Position numbers and translations under genes: made by a program
DNA from: Neorhizobium sp. UBA3556
GTDB lineage: Bacteria > Pseudomonadota > Alphaproteobacteria > Rhizobiales > Rhizobiaceae
Assembly: GCA_002376235.1 (NCBI GenBank)
Contig: DFNX01000003.1
Span: forward strand, 434,001-498,000
Reading direction: 5' to 3'
Length of the DNA: 64,000 bases
Notes under the pieces: generated by a model
Told to the model about the DNA's origin: nothing
The model's database searches: none
Seen by the model: the letters and a program-made list of their open reading frames with translations, nothing else
In this document: positions 25,657 to 34,348 of the stretch, piece after piece
How the letters are laid out: the number at the start of each line of letters is the position of its first letter
How positions within the stretch are numbered: the stretch's first letter is position 1

Positions 25657-25830
25657 TGGATCACCTTCCTTTCACTACGTTGACGATGACTACAAGGTAG
25701 GTGTCATACGCATGTCTTGCAAGGCAAGTTATGTTACGCGCCGCGAATATATGTGCTTTGGAAAAGCGCCGGTTTGCGCTTAGCATTCGCGAGCCTGAAC
25801 CGGAGTTTGATTCTCTGCGAGGCGCGTTCC

Positions 25831-26832
25831 CTACCCGATCGTCAGCACGATCTTGCCGATATGGCTGCTGGTTTCCATCAGCCGGTGGGCCTCCGTGACC
25901 TGCTCGAAATCGAGCACCGAATGGATGACCGGCGCGATCTCGCCCTTTTCCAGAAGCGGCCAGACCTCGGTGACGAGATCGTCGCGGATGGCTCGCTTTT
26001 CGTCGGCGGTGCGCGGCCGCATGGTCGAACCTGTGACCGTCAGGCGCTTGACCATGATCGGCGTGAGATTGACGCTATCGGCCTTTGCTCCGCCCAGGAA
26101 AGCGATGATCGACAGGCAGCCATCCTTGGCGAGCACGGAGAGGTTCTTCTCGAAATAGGCCGCACCGATCATGTCGAGCACGACATCGACGCCCTGCCCT
26201 TCAGTCTCGGTCTTGATGACTTCGGCAAAATCTTCCGACTTGTAGTCGATCGCTCTCGTTGCGCCGAGCTTTTCGCAGGCGTCGCATTTTTCCTTCGATC
26301 CAGCCGTTGCATAGACTGTTGCGCCAAAAGCCCTGGCGAGCTGGATCGCGGTCGTGCCGATGCCGCTCGATCCGCCATGGATCAACACGCTCTCGCCTTC
26401 GGTCAGGCCTGCCATCTGGAAGAGATTGGCCCAGACGGTGAAGAAAGTTTCCGGCACGGCCGCAGCCTTGACCGCATCATAGCCCCTTGGCCATGGCAGC
26501 GCCTGGCCGGCCGGCACTGCGCAATATTCCGCATAACCACCGCCATTCGCCAGCGCGCAGACCTTATCGCCTATCGAATAATCCGAAACGCCTTCGCCGA
26601 GTGCGACCACTTCGCCGGCAATCTCCAGCCCGAGGATCGGGCTTGCATCCTTGGGGGCCGGGTAATTTCCCTGACGCTGGGCCACATCGGGGCGATTGAC
26701 GCCCGCCGCTTCGACCCTGACCAGAATTTCGCCGAGACGCGGTTTCGGCAGCGGCCCGCGGGCAACCACCATGACATCCGGGGAACCAAAGGACGGCAGG
26801 TCGATGAAACGCATCTCATTTGGAAGCGGCAT
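25831..26832 (-). CDS. NAD(P)H:quinone oxidoreductase (zinc-free MDR superfamily, PIG3-like)
   Basis: A 333-residue medium-chain dehydrogenase/reductase of the quinone-oxidoreductase branch. The N-terminal GroES-like domain has VEAAGVNRPDVAQRQGNYP. The NADPH fold is GGSSGIGTTAIQLARAFGAT, followed by ATRAIDYKSEDFAEVI and DMIGAAYFEKNL. The zinc-binding cysteines of alcohol dehydrogenases are absent. The usual reaction is NADPH-dependent reduction of quinones or enones. It appears to be a single-gene unit with 78 bases to the downstream end of the EAL gene. Confidence 0.93.
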   Translation of the reverse strand: MPLPNEMRFIDLPSFGSPDVMVVARGPLPKPRLGEILVRVEAAGVNRPDVAQRQGNYPAPKDASPILGLEIAGEVVALGEGVSDYSIGDKVCALANGGGYAEYCAVPAGQALPWPRGYDAVKAAAVPETFFTVWANLFQMAGLTEGESVLIHGGSSGIGTTAIQLARAFGATVYATAGSKEKCDACEKLGATRAIDYKSEDFAEVIKTETEGQGVDVVLDMIGAAYFEKNLSVLAKDGCLSIIAFLGGAKADSVNLTPIMVKRLTVTGSTMRPRTADEKRAIRDDLVTEVWPLLEKGEIAPVIHSVLDFEQVTEAHRLMETSSHIGKIVLTIG

Positions 26833-26910
26833 AGAAGTCTCCTGTCAGCATGAGACCACTGACTTAGGACACGCCCCCGGGCTTAGAAAGGGACCAGTGG
26901 CTGTAGCCGG

Positions 26911-28716
26911 TCACTTTGTCTCACCGAAGGAGGAGAAGACGAGGCCGCCTTCGCTCTCCTTGGCGCTTGCCTTGACCGAAGCGATCTCGACGCTGATGCG
27001 GCCGATATCATCGAGAAGCAGGCCCTTGGGCAGTTCCAGAACGCCGATGGAACAACGCAACAGCGGGAAATCCCGTTCACGGCCGGAACGGTCGTGACCG
27101 CGGATCTTACCGGAGGCCCGTTCCTCTTCGGAATAAAGCTCGATGACGTCGCCGTGGAAATCCGACAGAAGACGCTCCAGGATTTCGTCAAGCTCCTCGC
27201 GCGTCCAGTCGCAAACGCCGATGAAGAAGTCGTCACCGCCGATATGGCCCAGGAAATCGCCCTCCGAGAAGAAGTAGCGTTTCATCAGTGCCGCAAATAG
27301 CGAGATCGCGTGGTCACCCTTCTGGAAACCGTAATGGTCGTTGAACGGCTTGAAGTTGTCGAAGTCGCAATAGCAGAAGAAACGGCTTTCCTCGTCGTCG
27401 CGCCCGGCTTCCTGCATGAAATCGCGGACCGCGCGGTTACCCGGCAGGCTGGTCAGCGGGTTCTGGTCCTGGGCGATTTTTAGCTGCTTTTCGTTGACCA
27501 CCTTAATGAGGGCGGCAGCCGAAACGACGCCTGCATACCGCATGTTTTCCGTCAGGATAACACAGGCGCTGTTTTCCATATTGGCAAACAGGCTCATCAA
27601 TTCTTCGGCTTCAGCATCCAGCCCGATGATCGGCGCGGGCTCGACGAAATGGGCGATCGAGCGCTCATAGAGCTTGTTCTTCAACAGATCGCGGCCGAAA
27701 GGCTGATAGATGAACTCCTTCAAATGATATTCGCTGATGACGCCACGCGGCTCTCCATTGGCATTCAAAACCGGAAAGAAGGCCTGGCGCGGATTGCGGC
27801 GAAAGAGCTCAAACACGGAATCTATGGCATCACTCTCAAAGACCGTCGGCAGTTTCTCGATCTGCTTGCGGATGAGGATCTCGTCGAGTGACTGGCTGGA
27901 GCGACGTGTGCGACCGATATCGGCAAGGTGCGGAAAGGCAGGCTTCAGTTCGGTGAGGAAAGTCGTCGGCCTTGCGATGAAATAGCCCTGAACAAGATCG
28001 ACGCCGTATTCGCGGCAAGCAAGGAACTCGGCTTCCGTCTCGATGCCCTCGGCGATGACGCGGATGCCGAGCGTGTGGGCAATGTTGACGATATTCTTGA
28101 CCAGATGGCGCTTGCGCGGATTGCTGTCGATCTCAAAGACGAAATGCCGATCGATCTTCAGATAATCGACCGGGTAGTCGCAGAGCAGCTTCATCTCGCC
28201 GTGACCGACACCGAAATCGTCAATGGCGAGCTTGAAGCCCGCCTTGCGCATCTCGGCCACCAGATCGGCAAATTCCGGCACGCTGGTATTGTCGAAACGT
28301 TCGGAAAACTCGAAACAGACCGAAGACGGCGCGATGCCTGCTGCACGCAGGTGATGCAACAGCTTTTCGAGGAACTCATGGCCCTGACGGATCAGCCGGA
28401 CATCAAGGTTGAGGAAAAGCGTGGTGGAGGAATATTCGGGAAGCGTTGCGAATTTGGCAAGCGCGCGGCCGGACATCATCTGTTCGAGTGCCAGAAGCTG
28501 TCCCGCCTGGAGAGCCTCATCAAGAAGCGCCGGTGGAGAGGAAAAACCGATCCGCTCATGGCCGCGCAGCAGCGACTCGTAACCGAAGACCGAACCCGTG
28601 GCGACTTCCACAATCGGCTGGAAGGCGTTTTCCAGCACCAGTTTTCCAAGTGTCACAAGCTGGTCGCCTGCATATCGCCGGATAACACCCGGTTCGAGAA
28701 CAGCCGCAGACGACAT
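26911..28716 (-). CDS. EAL-CBS-GGDEF protein: c-di-GMP phosphodiesterase with degenerate GGDEF
   Basis: About 601 residues. The N-terminal EAL domain (about 30-265) keeps catalytic positions: E in GYESLLRG, N in FLNLDV, E in FEFSERF, DD in IDDFGVG, K in YLKID, E in AEGIET and Q in VQGYF. A CBS-pair region follows (ERSIAHFVEPAPIIGLDAEA and neighbours, about 300-410). The C-terminal GGDEF domain (about 435-590) has GGDDF in place of GGDEF and lacks the I-site arginine (SEGD). The likely activity is c-di-GMP hydrolysis, with CBS and GGDEF as regulatory parts. ATG 28716 has GGAG eight bases upstream. No membrane segment. Confidence 0.92.
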   Translation of the reverse strand: MSSAAVLEPGVIRRYAGDQLVTLGKLVLENAFQPIVEVATGSVFGYESLLRGHERIGFSSPPALLDEALQAGQLLALEQMMSGRALAKFATLPEYSSTTLFLNLDVRLIRQGHEFLEKLLHHLRAAGIAPSSVCFEFSERFDNTSVPEFADLVAEMRKAGFKLAIDDFGVGHGEMKLLCDYPVDYLKIDRHFVFEIDSNPRKRHLVKNIVNIAHTLGIRVIAEGIETEAEFLACREYGVDLVQGYFIARPTTFLTELKPAFPHLADIGRTRRSSQSLDEILIRKQIEKLPTVFESDAIDSVFELFRRNPRQAFFPVLNANGEPRGVISEYHLKEFIYQPFGRDLLKNKLYERSIAHFVEPAPIIGLDAEAEELMSLFANMENSACVILTENMRYAGVVSAAALIKVVNEKQLKIAQDQNPLTSLPGNRAVRDFMQEAGRDDEESRFFCYCDFDNFKPFNDHYGFQKGDHAISLFAALMKRYFFSEGDFLGHIGGDDFFIGVCDWTREELDEILERLLSDFHGDVIELYSEEERASGKIRGHDRSGRERDFPLLRCSIGVLELPKGLLLDDIGRISVEIASVKASAKESEGGLVFSSFGETK

Positions 28717-28948
28717 ACGCATTACTCCACTGCACCAGCGTTATTTAAAGAGGCTCAATCCAGGCCTTCAATGACATCGCGCAGGTTGTCGTGCGACCCG
28801 TCAACAATCCGTTGCTCCTCTATGAAAATCGCATGAAGGTTTTGTGACAGGCATCCGGTATTTGCTTAAAATTCAATGAATTAAAGGGCAAAATCCGGGT
28901 TTTCCCTGTAATGTGACGAGCTTGGTCGCGGCCCCGCGACGAAATGTT

Positions 28949-29312
28949 TCAGGCAACTTCACTCAACGGACGGGCGCGCTCGATACGCTCCAATTCCTTC
29001 GGGTCATGCATGGCCGCCCAGAGATCGCTGCCGCGCTGGATATTGAGCCCGAAGTCCGGGCTGTTGCCGAACACTCTCGCCAGGATCAGCGCTGTCGGCA
29101 CGGTTATCGAGCGACGATCATTGCAGAGTTCGTTGACGTGTTTGCGCGGCACACCCATGGCCTCCGCCAAGGCTGCCTAGGGCACCCCCCTGGGGCAACC
29201 CCATGGGCTGCAAGAATTCCTCGACGAGGATTTCGCCGATCCCTATTGGCTTTCGCTTATTGATCAGCAACGTCACATCCGGCCTCCGATCTGCGCTTTT
29301 GGGACACAGCAT
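28949..29312 (-). pseudogene. Frameshifted HigA-family antitoxin
   Basis: The first part, from ATG 29312, reads KPIGIGEILVEEFLQPMGLP in one frame. The second part reads LAEAMGVPRKHVNELCNDRR, then ALILARVFGNSPDFGLNIQR, in another. Together they make one complete HigA-type helix-turn-helix antitoxin. The frames are broken at 29175-29200 by an imperfect 13-base tandem duplication (10 of 13 identical). Removing one unit restores a normal HigA spacing (GLPQAALAEAMGV). No HigB toxin gene is present in the 150 bases before betC. A sequencing error is unlikely to insert 13 diverged bases. Confidence 0.8.
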
Positions 29313-29313
29313 T

Positions 29314-29336
29314 TCGCAATCCTTCCTTGATTGCGA
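29314..29336 (-). promoter_or_regulatory. Inverted repeat enclosing the HigA ribosome site
   Basis: TCGCAATC (29314-29321) and GATTGCGA (29329-29336) are a perfect 8-base inverted repeat whose 7-base centre, read on the minus strand, is AAGGAAG, the ribosome site of the higA start. A second repeat, ATGCAG (29336-29341) and CTGCAT (29352-29357), abuts it. This looks like an antitoxin operator or a hairpin presenting the ribosome site. Confidence 0.5.
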
Positions 29337-29461
29337 TGCAGATCGAAAATACTGCATGTGCCTATGTTTTAGAAAATTGCTCCAGCTTCGCCGTCAGATT
29401 CATTAGCGCATTCGTGAGGAAACGCATGCGGCCAACACAGAAAGCTTGAGAGACCGCGATC

Positions 29462-30979
29462 ATGTCCCGCCCCAATATTCTCATCATCATGGTCGACCAG
29501 TTGAACGGCACGCTGTTTCCCGATGGGCCGGCGGAGTGGCTGCATGCGCCGAACCTGAAGGCGCTGGCCGCGCGCTCGGCGCGGTTCCAGAACAACTACA
29601 CGTCCTCACCGCTTTGCGCCCCCGCCCGCGCATCCTTCATGGCCGGGCAGTTGCCTAGCCGCACGCAAGTCTATGACAATGCCGCCGAATATGTCTCGTC
29701 GATCCCGACCTATGCGCATCACCTGCGCCGCGCGGGATATTACACGGCACTTTCCGGAAAAATGCATTTCGTCGGACCGGACCAGTTGCACGGGTTCGAG
29801 GAGCGGCTGACCACCGATATCTATCCGGCCGATTTCGGCTGGACTCCGGATTACCGCAAGCCGGGCGAGCGGATCGACTGGTGGTATCACAATATGGGAT
29901 CGGTGACGGGCGCGGGTGTCGCCGAGATTTCCAACCAGATGGAATATGACGACGAGGTGGCGTTTCTGGCCAACCAGAAACTCTATCATCTGGCACGCGA
30001 GAACGATGATATCGCCCGTCGGCCCTGGGCGCTGACGGTCTCCTTCACCCATCCGCACGACCCCTATGTGGCGCGGAAAAAGTTCTGGGATCTCTACGGG
30101 GGCTGCGAGCATCTGCTGCCCGAAATCGGCATGCTGGAGAGCCAAGATCCGCATTCGCAGCGCATCCTGAAATCCTGCGACTATGCGAGTTTTGCTATTA
30201 CCGGCGAGAATGTGCGTCGTTCGCGGCAGGGCTATTTCGCCAATATTTCCTATATCGACGAAAAGGTCGGCGAGCTGATCGACACGCTCACCCGCACGCG
30301 GATGCTGGACGAGACGTTCATCCTCTTCTGTTCCGACCACGGCGACATGCTGGGTGAGCGCGGGCTGTGGTTCAAGATGAACTTTTTCGAAGGTTCGGCG
30401 CGGGTGCCGCTGATGGTGGCAGGTCCGGGCATTACCCCTGCCCTGCACAAGGCTCCCGTTTCCAACCTCGATGTGACGCCGACGCTTTGCGATCTCGCCG
30501 GGATCTCGATGGCCGAGGTCGCACCGTGGACGGATGGCGAAAGCCTGAAACCCGTCATCGACGGAGGGACACGCACTTCCCCGGTGCTGATGGAATATGC
30601 CGCCGAAGCGTCCTATGCGCCGCTGGTCTGCATTCGCGAGAACAAGTGGAAATACATTCATTGCGAACTCGACCCCGAGCAGCTTTTCGATCTCGATAGC
30701 GATCCGACCGAAATGACGAACCTTGCCGATAACCCTGCTTATGCTGAGGTTCTGGAAGGATTTCGGGCCAAACGGGATGCCAAATGGAACATGGTGGCAT
30801 TCGACGCCGCCGTGCGCGAAAGCCAGGCCCGGCGCTGGGTGGTGTATGAGGCGCTGAGGAACGGCGCCTACTATCCCTGGGACCACCAGCCTTTGCAGAA
30901 AGCCTCGGAGCGCTACATGCGCAACCACATGAACCTCGACAATCTGGAAGAGTCCAAGCGCTATCCCCGTGGGGAATAA
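29462..30979 (+). CDS. betC: Choline-sulfatase
   Basis: A 505-residue type I sulfatase that cleaves choline-O-sulfate to choline and sulfate in the cytoplasm. The formylglycine signature is SSPLCAPARASFMAG (C-x-A-R, near residue 54). Metal and substrate motifs are NILIIMVDQLNG at the start and FCSDHGDMLGERGLWFKMNF. The C-terminal region (RWVVYEALRNGAYYPWDHQP) is that of choline-sulfatases rather than aryl sulfatases. It heads a run with betB (24-base gap) and betA. The sulfate released links it to the sulfur genes downstream. betI is not next to it. Confidence 0.96.
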   Translation: MSRPNILIIMVDQLNGTLFPDGPAEWLHAPNLKALAARSARFQNNYTSSPLCAPARASFMAGQLPSRTQVYDNAAEYVSSIPTYAHHLRRAGYYTALSGKMHFVGPDQLHGFEERLTTDIYPADFGWTPDYRKPGERIDWWYHNMGSVTGAGVAEISNQMEYDDEVAFLANQKLYHLARENDDIARRPWALTVSFTHPHDPYVARKKFWDLYGGCEHLLPEIGMLESQDPHSQRILKSCDYASFAITGENVRRSRQGYFANISYIDEKVGELIDTLTRTRMLDETFILFCSDHGDMLGERGLWFKMNFFEGSARVPLMVAGPGITPALHKAPVSNLDVTPTLCDLAGISMAEVAPWTDGESLKPVIDGGTRTSPVLMEYAAEASYAPLVCIRENKWKYIHCELDPEQLFDLDSDPTEMTNLADNPAYAEVLEGFRAKRDAKWNMVAFDAAVRESQARRWVVYEALRNGAYYPWDHQPLQKASERYMRNHMNLDNLEESKRYPRGE

Positions 30980-31003
30980 GGCATATTGGGCGGAGACAAA
31001 AGA

Positions 31004-32479
31004 ATGAAAGCACAGCCGAAAGCCAGCCACTTCATCGATGGCGAATATGTGGAAGATACCGCAGGCACCGTCATCGAAAGCCTTTACCCCGCCACCGGCG
31101 AGGTCATCGCAAGGCTGCATGCGGCAACGCCTGCGATCGTCGAAAAGGCGATCGCTTCGGCCAAACGTGCCCAGCCGGAATGGGCCGCGATGAGCCCCAC
31201 CGCACGAGGCCGTATCCTGAAACGCGCCGCCGAGATCATGCGCGAGCGTAACCGCGAGCTTTCCGAGCTGGAAACACTGGATACCGGCAAGCCGATCCAG
31301 GAAACGATCGTAGCGGATCCGACTTCGGGGGCTGACAGTTTCGAATTTTTCGGCGGTGTCATCGCGGCGGGGATGAACGGCCAGTATATCCCGCTTGGCG
31401 GGGATTTCGCCTACACGAAGCGCGTGCCGCTCGGCGTCTGCGTCGGCATCGGTGCGTGGAACTATCCGCAGCAGATCGCATGCTGGAAGGGTGCACCGGC
31501 GCTTGCGGCCGGTAACGCGATGGTCTTCAAGCCGTCGGAAAACACGCCGCTGGGTGCCTTGAAGATCGCCGAGATCCTGATCGAGGCCGGGCTGCCGAAG
31601 GGACTTTACAATGTCATCCAGGGCGACCGGACAACGGGACCGCTGCTGGTCAATCATCCGGACGTCGCCAAGGTTTCGCTGACCGGCTCGGTGCCGACGG
31701 GTCGCAAGGTCGCGGCGGCGGCGGCCGGCCAGCTCAAGCATGTGACGATGGAGCTTGGCGGAAAATCGCCGATGATCGTGTTCGACGATGCGGATATCGA
31801 CAGCGCCATTGGCGGGGCGATGCTCGGCAATTTCTATTCGACCGGACAGGTCTGCTCCAACGGCACCCGCGTGTTCGTGCAGCGGCAGGTGAAAGAGCAG
31901 TTCCTGTCGCGGCTGAAGGAGCGGACGGAGAAGATCGTCATAGGCGAGCCGATGGATGAGGCGACGCAGATGGGACCGCTGATCTCGTTTGACCAGCGGC
32001 AGAAAGTGTTGAGCTATATCGACAAGGGCAAGGCCGAGGGTGCAACGCTCGTCACCGGCGGCGGCATTCCCAACGATGTGCCCTCCGTTCACGGGGGGGA
32101 AGGCTATTACATCCAGCCGACCGTATTTGCCGATGTGACCGACGAGATGACCATCGCCCGCGAAGAGATTTTCGGGCCGGTCATGTGCGTGCTCGATTTC
32201 GACGACGAGGACGAGGTGATCGCGAGGGCGAACGCCACGGAATTCGGCTTGTCGGCCGGTGTCTTCACCGCGGATCTTTCGCGCGGGCACCGGGTGGTGG
32301 ATCAGCTTGAGGCAGGCACCTTGTGGATCAATACCTACAATCTCTGCCCGGTGGAAATTCCCTTTGGCGGGTCGAAGCAGTCAGGCTTCGGGCGGGAAAA
32401 TTCGCTCTCGGCGCTGGAGCATTATTCGGAGCTGAAGACGGTTTATGTGGGAATGGCAGCAGTCGAGGCACCGTATTGA
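31004..32479 (+). CDS. betB: Betaine-aldehyde dehydrogenase
   Basis: A 491-residue NAD(P)-dependent aldehyde dehydrogenase converting betaine aldehyde to glycine betaine. Cofactor loop SLTGSVPTGRKVAAAAAG, catalytic glutamate in MELGGKSPMIVFDDAD and catalytic cysteine in STGQVCSNGTRVF are all present. AEGATLVTGGG and the C-terminal WINTYNLCPVEIPFGGSKQS are typical of BetB. ATG 31004 lies behind GGAGA, 24 bases after betC, so the two are cotranscribed. The downstream gap to betA holds a palindromic repeat. Confidence 0.96.
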   Translation: MKAQPKASHFIDGEYVEDTAGTVIESLYPATGEVIARLHAATPAIVEKAIASAKRAQPEWAAMSPTARGRILKRAAEIMRERNRELSELETLDTGKPIQETIVADPTSGADSFEFFGGVIAAGMNGQYIPLGGDFAYTKRVPLGVCVGIGAWNYPQQIACWKGAPALAAGNAMVFKPSENTPLGALKIAEILIEAGLPKGLYNVIQGDRTTGPLLVNHPDVAKVSLTGSVPTGRKVAAAAAGQLKHVTMELGGKSPMIVFDDADIDSAIGGAMLGNFYSTGQVCSNGTRVFVQRQVKEQFLSRLKERTEKIVIGEPMDEATQMGPLISFDQRQKVLSYIDKGKAEGATLVTGGGIPNDVPSVHGGEGYYIQPTVFADVTDEMTIAREEIFGPVMCVLDFDDEDEVIARANATEFGLSAGVFTADLSRGHRVVDQLEAGTLWINTYNLCPVEIPFGGSKQSGFGRENSLSALEHYSELKTVYVGMAAVEAPY

Positions 32480-32536
32480 AGTCAGTTTGGGTTCGACCGG
32501 ACCGTTCGGCGGCTAGCCACATTTGGATTTGGAGTT

Positions 32537-32670
32537 GCCCCTCACCCTAGCTCTCTTCCCGTAATGACGGGGAGAGGGAACGTGCCCTCATCGAGGCCGG
32601 GAGATTACGGCAACCGCCCTTCTTCCCGTCATTAAGGTGAGAAGGTGCCGGCGGGCGAATGAGGGGCACA
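32537..32670. repeat. RIME-like intergenic palindromic element, copy 2
   Basis: A diverged copy of the element at 14172-14312: CTCTTCCCGTAATGACGGGG in the first half and CTTCCCGTCATTAAGGTGAG in the second, then AAGGTGCCGGCGGGCGAATG. It sits in the 219-base gap between betB and betA and would place hairpins in the bet transcript. Confidence 0.8.
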
Positions 32671-32698
32671 GCCAACCAGAGATATAAAGGCGTAATTT

Positions 32699-34348
32699 AT
32701 GCAGGCAGATTTCGTCATCATCGGTTCCGGCTCGGCAGGCTCGGCCATGGCCTACCGCCTCTCCGAGGACGGCCGTCATTCGGTGATCGTCATTGAGGCG
32801 GGCGGATCGGACTATGGCCCGTTTATCCAGATGCCGGCGGCGCTGGCATGGCCGATGAGCATGAAGCGCTATAACTGGGGTTATCTTTCCGAGCCTGAAC
32901 CCAATCTCAACAATCGCCGTATCACCGCGCCGCGCGGAAAAGTGCTTGGCGGTTCGTCATCCATCAATGGTCTGGTTTATGTGCGGGGCCATGCGGAGGA
33001 TTATAACCGCTGGGAAGAGCTTGGCGCGCGCGGCTGGGCCTATGCGGATGTGCTGCCCTATTTCAAGCGGATGGAGCACAGCCATGGCGGTGAAGACGGC
33101 TGGCGCGGCACCGATGGGCCGATGCATGTGCAGCGCGGGCCGGTGACAAACCCCCTGTTCCACGCCTTCATCCGCGCAGGGGCAGAAGCCGGGTTCGAGA
33201 CGACGGAGGACTATAACGGCTCGAAACAGGAGGGTTTCGGGCTGATGGAACAGACGATCCATCAGGGCCGCCGCTGGTCTGCGGCGAATGCCTATCTGAG
33301 ACCCGCGATGAAGCGGAAGAATGTCGAGATCGTTCATGGCCTGGCGCAAAAGATAGTCATCGAAAGCGGCCGTGCGACCGGAGTCGAGGTGCTGCGGCGC
33401 GGCGTGCCGGAGGTCATCAAGGCAAACCGAGAGGTGATCGTCGCCGCCTCGTCATTCAACTCGCCGAAACTGTTGATGCTCTCTGGCATCGGGCCGGCGG
33501 CGCATCTGAAGTCGATGGGAATCGCGGTGAAAGCGGACCGGCCGGGGGTCGGCGCCAATCTGCAGGACCATATGGAGTTCTATTTCCAGCAGATCTCGAC
33601 CAAACCGGTCTCCCTCTATTCCTGGCTGCCGTGGTTCTGGCAGGGTGTGGCGGGGGCGCAATGGATGCTTTCCAAGGGCGGCCTTGGAGCCTCAAACCAG
33701 TTCGAGGCCTGCGCTTTCCTGCGTTCTGAAGCCGGGCTGAAACAGCCGGATATCCAGTATCATTTCCTGCCCGTGGCAATTTCCTATGATGGCAAGGCGG
33801 CCGCCAAAAGCCACGGGTTTCAGGCGCATGTCGGCTACAATCTATCCAAGTCGCGCGGAAATGTGACGCTGCGGTCGGCCGACCCGAAGGACGATCCGGT
33901 GATCCGTTTCAACTATATGAGCCACGAGGAAGATTGGCAGAAGTTTCGCCATTGCGTGCGGCTGACCCGCGAGATCTTCAGCCAGAAATCCTTCGACGAT
34001 TTTCGCGGGCCGGAAATCCAGCCGGGCGAAAAACTGCAATCGGACGAAGAGATCGACAGCTTCCTGCGCGAACACCTGGAAAGCGCCTATCACCCCTGCG
34101 GCACCTGCCGGATGGGGAGCGCCGACGATGCTTTTGCCGTGGTTGACCCTGAATGCCGGGTGATCGGCGTCGAGGGATTGCGCGTGGCGGATAGTTCGAT
34201 CTTTCCGCATATCACCTACGGCAATCTCAACGGGCCTTCCATCATGACGGGAGAAAAGGCCGCGGACCATATTCTCGGCAAGACGCCGCTTTCCCGCAGC
34301 AATCAGGAACCCTGGGTCAATCCAAGGGCTGCGGTCAGCGACAGGTAG
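32699..34348 (+). CDS. betA: Choline dehydrogenase (GMC oxidoreductase)
   Basis: A 549-residue FAD-dependent GMC-family enzyme oxidising choline to betaine aldehyde, usually membrane-associated. FAD motif FVIIGSGSAGSAMAYRLSED at the N-terminus, GMC signatures PRGKVLGGSSSINGLVYVRG and NSPKLLMLSGIGPA, and the C-terminal active-site region HPCGTCRMG and ITYGNLNGPSIMTGEKAAD are all present. It completes the betC-betB-betA path. Its stop codon directly abuts the stop of the convergent ParE gene, with no base between. Confidence 0.96.
   Translation: MQADFVIIGSGSAGSAMAYRLSEDGRHSVIVIEAGGSDYGPFIQMPAALAWPMSMKRYNWGYLSEPEPNLNNRRITAPRGKVLGGSSSINGLVYVRGHAEDYNRWEELGARGWAYADVLPYFKRMEHSHGGEDGWRGTDGPMHVQRGPVTNPLFHAFIRAGAEAGFETTEDYNGSKQEGFGLMEQTIHQGRRWSAANAYLRPAMKRKNVEIVHGLAQKIVIESGRATGVEVLRRGVPEVIKANREVIVAASSFNSPKLLMLSGIGPAAHLKSMGIAVKADRPGVGANLQDHMEFYFQQISTKPVSLYSWLPWFWQGVAGAQWMLSKGGLGASNQFEACAFLRSEAGLKQPDIQYHFLPVAISYDGKAAAKSHGFQAHVGYNLSKSRGNVTLRSADPKDDPVIRFNYMSHEEDWQKFRHCVRLTREIFSQKSFDDFRGPEIQPGEKLQSDEEIDSFLREHLESAYHPCGTCRMGSADDAFAVVDPECRVIGVEGLRVADSSIFPHITYGNLNGPSIMTGEKAADHILGKTPLSRSNQEPWVNPRAAVSDR

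Noticed and set aside
25427..25783. A 118-codon plus-strand ORF in the gap before the quinone oxidoreductase gene
   Set aside because: No ribosome site, no recognisable segment, and it runs through the minus-strand terminator and the short ORF, both better supported.
29606..32290. An open frame of 894 codons on the minus strand opposite betC and betB
   Set aside because: It is the complement of two securely identified genes. The translation is rich in R, H, D and G with no domain, as expected of an antisense shadow in GC-rich DNA.
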